Source: Haplomitrium mnioides (taxonomy: Eukaryota; Marchantiophyta; Haplomitriopsida; Calobryales). Taken from it: a DNA stretch of 36,437 nt. The notes under the pieces were generated by a model. The model was not told where the DNA came from. It was given only the letters and a program-made list of their open reading frames with translations, and ran no database searches. A program made the translations under genes and the position numbers. Below are positions 33,044-36,437 of this stretch, one piece after another. The stretch covers positions 1 to 36,437 of the forward strand of contig JBNGIS010016513.1 in NCBI GenBank assembly GCA_049999725.1, written 5' to 3'. The stretch's first letter is position 1. Each line of letters starts with the position of its first letter.

Positions 33044-33135
33044 AATATGAACATTTGGTTTAAGAGGATACTGGTGAGAGAGGGGCACCTTGGAGTTGTG
33101 ATCAGCAAAGAAAGAAAGAGAGAGAGAGAGAGAGA
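32993..33135. repeat. Two GA microsatellites flanking a duplicated 5' end
   Basis: (GATA)n(GA)n at 32993-33038 is followed by 33039-33106, a second copy of the last 70 bases of unit 4 (32921-32990: CTTACAATATGAACATTTGG through GATCAGCA). A second GA-rich tract lies at 33107-33135. The 5' end of the unit has been duplicated together with its microsatellite. Confidence 0.9.
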
Positions 33136-33856
33136 ATTTGATTGAAGTCCCGGGTCAGCCCTAAGGCTTTAGAGACTAAAAGGTACAAATATTATTGAGT
33201 GCAAGTAGAAGAAAGCAAAAAGGTCTAACAATAAGACAAATCCAAGTGGTGAGCAAAAGCTCACTCATAAAGAATAATATGCTCTCACTCCAATCTCTAA
33301 TTGTTCTCACTGGACCTCTAACAAGCAAAGGGGGGCCAGGGTTGGGGATCATCCCTCCACTAGCATCAAAGTCAAAATCTAAAACTAAATGTGAATAGTT
33401 GCCAGTCAAAGTAGCATGGTCCAGCCCAGATGTAGTGCGCTCTAGCCTTGAAGTAGTACGTGCCAGCTCTGAAGCACGTTCCAGCCCTGAGGTATGTTTC
33501 TTGAGCGTCGAGTTTCACTCTTGAGGTAGCATGGGCCAGCCTTGAAGTATATTCCAGCTTTGAAGTATGTTCCAGTCTTGAAGTACATTCTAGCTAGCCT
33601 GGAAGCACGTTCTTGCTAGTCTTGAAGCACATTCTAGTTAGCCTTGATGCATGTTCTAGCTCTGAGCGAGAATGTTCTGTCCCAGCCTTGAAGCATCAGC
33701 TCCAGCCTTGAGGTATGTTCTATTCTAGCATGAGGTATGTTCCCAGCCTTGAAACCCGTTCTCATCCCGAAAGCACGTTTCCAATTCTGAAGTTTCTGTT
33801 CCAGCCAGCCTTGAGTTTTTGTTTTGGTCAGCCCTGAAATTTCCGGCCAGCTCTGA
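33136..33856 (-). mobile_element. Partial unit 5: 3' tail block and minisatellite
   Basis: Begins with the tail block (33143-33187 on plus, AGTCCCGGGTCAGCCC) and then about 230 bases of unrecognised sequence. It ends in a minisatellite (33418-33856) cut by a 100-N gap. No ORF1 is visible, so either the unit is largely replaced by the minisatellite or its ORF1 is lost in the gap. Confidence 0.55.
33418..33856. repeat. Minisatellite of about 20-25 bp, around 20 copies
   Basis: The core CCAGCCTTGAAGTATGTT and close variants (CTAGCCTTGAAGCACATT and others) recur throughout, with spacing that varies from 18 to about 30 bases. The array runs into the 100-N gap, so its full extent is unknown. It is open on the minus strand (up to the gap) only because the unit lacks stop codons there. 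Confidence 0.8.
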
Positions 33857-33956
33857 NNNNNNNNNNNNNNNNNNNNNNNNNNNNNNNNNNNNNNNNNNNN
33901 NNNNNNNNNNNNNNNNNNNNNNNNNNNNNNNNNNNNNNNNNNNNNNNNNNNNNNNN
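33857..33956. other. Assembly gap of 100 N
   Basis: Exactly 100 N between the minisatellite and a GA microsatellite. Collapse of both repeats is likely. Confidence 0.99.
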
Positions 33957-33980
33957 AGAGAGAGAGAGAGAGAGAGAGAG
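33957..33980. repeat. (GA)n microsatellite before unit 6
   Basis: Twelve AG repeats from the gap edge, passing into AATAGAATAG and the tail block of unit 6. Confidence 0.95.
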
Positions 33981-34229
33981 AATAGAATAGAATTTGTTTA
34001 AAGTCCCAGGTCAGCCCTAAGGCCATAGAGACTGAAGTACAACCACGCACTAAGTGCGGAAAAGTGTAAAATCAAAAAATGAGGTTGTTCAGCAAGTAGG
34101 AAAGTAAACAAGTGAACATCAAGGGCTAGGGACCGTAAGGGACCCTAGTGAAACAAGAGTCTAGGCTGCGAGGTCATGCTATTTGGCGTAATCGTTCGGT
34201 ACGGTGTTCTGGATTTGTGGTTGTAGGGC

Positions 34230-35128
34230 TTAAGGTCGCTCAAGGATTACCATCCTTCCTCCGCGGATCACAGCTATGTTGCCCTCAGTCCGTGCATGCT
34301 TCATCTTTTGTATTTCCGCTGGAAGGTTTTTCCTTTGGTCAGGAGAGAGGTCTTCGTAGATCCAAATGGGTCGGCCTTTGAGGGCCTTTTTGGATTTCAG
34401 AAGGGTCGCCGGTCCGCAGCCTCCCTGAATTGTAGTAGGATGGGTCTGCCTTTGTCGGAGGGTTTACCAATTCTCTTGCAGGCCATGTGCAAGTTCCCAA
34501 GGTTGCATGGGTCCAGGACATGTTGCTGGACTATAACTCGAGTGTCTTCTTGAGGCGTTTCCGGGATACCATGGACAATGAGGTTCAGATCTCGCCCTTT
34601 TTGTTTCCACTCCTCCTCGATTAGTTCCTTTACTGTTGTCTTAACAGCGTCCTGAGTCGTTGAATTGCCCTTGACCACATTCGCCCATGTGGTTTTGGTT
34701 TGCTGTAGTTCCTGTTCCAGGGCCATTTGGGAGGCGTTGTTCTTGTCCATTGCCTTCTTAGCGCGTTCGTAGTTCAGTTCCAAGGTGAGAATGCGTTGCC
34801 GCACCTCCTCTCTGTTCTCCTTTCTCAATTCGTCTAAGTCGTGCTTGAGGCCGTCGATGTCGATGGTATGGTGTTCTCGGATCAGGGTTATGCCCTCCAA
34901 CCTGTTTTCTATCTGTGCCAACCTTATCTCAAGGGATCCTAGTCTCTCGTTGGATGTAGTTTTCTGTTGGGACAGTTGTTCCTCCAGGGACCTCACTACC
35001 GACTCAAGGTTTCTAAGGTGGTCTTTGATCCATTGGGGGCAGTCTGTTCCTCCTCTGTCGTCTTGATTTTTCTCCCTAGCATCCTTGTCTCCCTGTCTTG
35101 TTCGCATTTTAGTTCGGGGGATATCCAT
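34230..35128 (-). pseudogene. LINE ORF1-like gene with one apparent frameshift, unit 6
   Basis: An RNA-binding ORF1-type protein of about 300 residues. I chose the ATG at 35126-35128 (MDIPRTK) because units 3 and 4 keep it. An upstream in-frame ATG reads into GA-repeat sequence. From that ATG: a basic N terminus (1-20), DCPQWIKDH (29-37), a long heptad-rich coiled coil (about 36-145), WANVVKG (148-154), an RRM with NLIVHGIPE (182-190) and CKRIGKPSDKGRPILLQF (217-234). The frame stops after residue 243 (34397). A +1 shift near 34400 opens the C-terminal domain (ALKGRPIWIYEDLSPDQRKN) to a TAA at 34230-34232. This coiled coil, RRM and CTD order matches L1-type ORF1 proteins. It lacks the CCHC zinc knuckles usual in plant L1 ORF1. 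Confidence 0.8.
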
Positions 35129-35803
35129 GGAGCTAGATCCTCCTTCTGGTCCGCCAATCTGACAGAACCAGAGCCAACTCCAGTCTGCAGAGAAAGAGAG
35201 AGAGAGAGAGATCAAGCAAGTGAGTCACCCCCGTACTACCCCTGTTCTGGGAGCTTCTATCTTGTACAGATTTGTACAGTAGCCTCGTGGACAGGCCCAA
35301 GTTGGAGTTGGGTCCTGTACTCAGGGTGTCTGTCACAATTCTGATCTTCGGGGGTCTGTACGAACTAGATCCTGCCAGATGATCTGATGTCAAGCTGAAT
35401 CAACCATAATCTGCAAAGAATCTTCAAAACAAGTGGATCGGTAGGAGAGCCCACACGGATCCTTGAGGAAGGTTCGAGGCAGAGCAAAAGAGGATCAGGG
35501 CCGGTTTGCAGAGCGGAGTCGTTGAGAGCAGGATCGTGGATGCAGATTGTTGATGCAGACGCAACGCAGCTTGTGTCCACTCGCAGAGCAGAGCAAGCTA
35601 GCAAAAAGTAAGCTTGCCGATTAGACCCCTCTTCGTGGGAAGGTCTCTCCTCCAAGCCCTTCAACCATAGAGCTTCAGTCGACCGATGGAGGCCTTCTCC
35701 CCTCTTTCTGAAACCGTTCAGGTTGGAGGCAATCCCCTTCCTTTCTGAATCAATGGTAGCAGCAGAAACGTCGAAGCAGCCTTCCACGAAATGAGATATG
35801 CTA

Positions 35804-35875
35804 GACCGCAGAAGAGAACGTTGACCGCAGAAGAGAATGTCAATCGCAGAGGAGAGCGTCGACCGCAGAAAATTG
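35804..35875. repeat. 19-bp tandem repeat in the leader of unit 6
   Basis: GACCGCAGAAGAGAACGTT begins at 35804 and 35823, with variants at 35842 and a partial one at 35861. The register is exactly 19 bases. Confidence 0.85.
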
Positions 35876-36267
35876 AGCTTCACCGAGTGATGAGAAAACA
35901 GCAGAGAACATAGAAGCGGGCCTCCCCAAGCTTCGAAAGAAACGCAGAGAAAGGAAAAGCTGACCTTGGGCTCAGTATTCCCTTATGCTTCAGAAATCAG
36001 GGCTCGCACCCTACTATCCACGTTTGTAGGTAGGATTCGAGGCAGAAACCAAATCAAAAGGCATTTTCCAAGGGGTTGGAGCCGCTCGCCGTCTTGGAGC
36101 AAAGCATTGTTTGGAGCATTCAAGAGGCCGCAGGGGGTGGGAAATGTGTCGATGGATTCCTTGAATGTCAGGGATCGACCTCTAGTAGATACGATTGCAG
36201 ATCGAACACCAGTAATCCACCTAGATTTGATCGTAGCAGATTAGTCTCCTTTGAACTTGAGCTCTAG

Positions 36268-36437
36268 TCGTGCCAGCCCCCCCTTGCATTTGTTCTTGTA
36301 TCAAACGTTCTAGTGTCAAACCTGCCCATACTACAAAGAGGTCTTCATAGATAAGAGGGTTTACCATAAGAACCTTTGGTTTAAGAGGGGGCTGGTGAGA
36401 GGAGGTCGCGCGCGGGTTGTGATCAGCAGAGAGAGAG
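36268..36437 (-). repeat. Conserved 5' block of unit 6 and start of the next microsatellite
   Basis: Matches 32832-32990 closely, with GTCGTGCCAGCCCCC at the left and TTGTGATCAGCA at the right, and more distantly 24590-24750 and 27148-27308. GA repeats begin at about 36429 and run off the window, so a further unit probably lies to the right. Confidence 0.8.

Larger units (their letters stand above)
33981..36428 (-). mobile_element. ORF1-only LINE-like unit 6, best preserved
   Basis: A complete unit of about 2.45 kb. On the minus strand it has a 5' block at 36268-36428 (plus strand ends TGATCAGCA before GA repeats), a leader of about 1.1 kb with a 19-bp tandem repeat (35804-35875) and a short GA tract (35191-35209), ORF1 (35128-34230), and then about 200 bases to the 3' tail block (33998-34038, AAAGTCCCAGGTCAGCCC on plus). 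ORF1 and tail are adjacent, which shows most clearly that the family lacks ORF2. Confidence 0.8.

Noticed and set aside
33634-34050. 138-codon minus-strand frame
   Set aside because: It runs through a 100-N gap, a GA microsatellite and a minisatellite, so it is not a gene.
35129-35215. Upstream in-frame extension of the unit 6 ORF1
   Set aside because: The extra N terminus is a translation of GA-repeat and leader sequence. Units 3 and 4 conserve the later ATG.
1-36437. tRNA, rRNA, telomere repeats or endogenous viral genes
   Set aside because: None recognised by eye on either strand.

Overview
Organism. This looks like nuclear, intergenic, repeat-dominated DNA of a large-genome land plant. 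The signs are a plant-type LINE 3' end, an LTR-type insertion with a 5-bp target duplication, an initiator-tRNA-type primer binding site, long dinucleotide microsatellites, and three 100-N gaps plus one 10-N gap. A gymnosperm is my best guess, but the sequence does not prove it. I found no intact host gene, no tRNA or rRNA, and no CRISPR. Most open frames are short chance frames in AT-rich or tandemly repeated DNA. Layout of the left two thirds (1-22315, AT-rich). A diverged repeat family occurs three times in the same orientation: copy A (1 to about 3270), copy B (about 5555-12922) and the start of copy C (22040-22315). It consists of degenerate tandem modules built around short, often palindromic cores such as ATGCGCAT and ATATGCATAT. 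Copy B is split by a 4111-bp GC-richer insertion (6456-10566). That insertion begins TGTC, ends GACA and is flanked by the 5-bp duplication GCAAG. Copy A preserves the unoccupied site. No second LTR copy or internal domain is visible, so a long solo LTR is the leading reading. It carries a 41-bp tandem array, a 48-bp array and an array with ABRE/G-box motifs. Between B and C lie a primer-binding-site-like motif (13077), a decayed possibly coding stretch (15205-17535), a 70-bp tandem array (17985-18545) and a 25-bp minisatellite in near-exact register (20752-21085). Right third (22316-36437, GC-richer). Here is a head-to-tail array of about six related units, each about 2.4-2.9 kb when complete, all oriented on the minus strand. 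A complete unit, read on the minus strand, has a conserved 5' block, about 1 kb of leader with local tandem duplications, and an ORF1-like gene encoding coiled coil, RRM and a C-terminal domain, as in L1-type ORF1 proteins. A short conserved 3' tail block follows, then a microsatellite. No endonuclease or reverse transcriptase region lies between ORF1 and the tail, so the units look like ORF1-only ('half-LINE') elements. All ORF1 copies are broken. The rightmost (34230-35128) is the best preserved, with one apparent frameshift. Together. Nothing here forms a working pathway. The window records repeat amplification: an old palindrome-rich repeat family, a later LTR insertion into one copy, and a microsatellite-joined tandem array of ORF1-only retroelements. 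That array is the strongest candidate for something not previously described.
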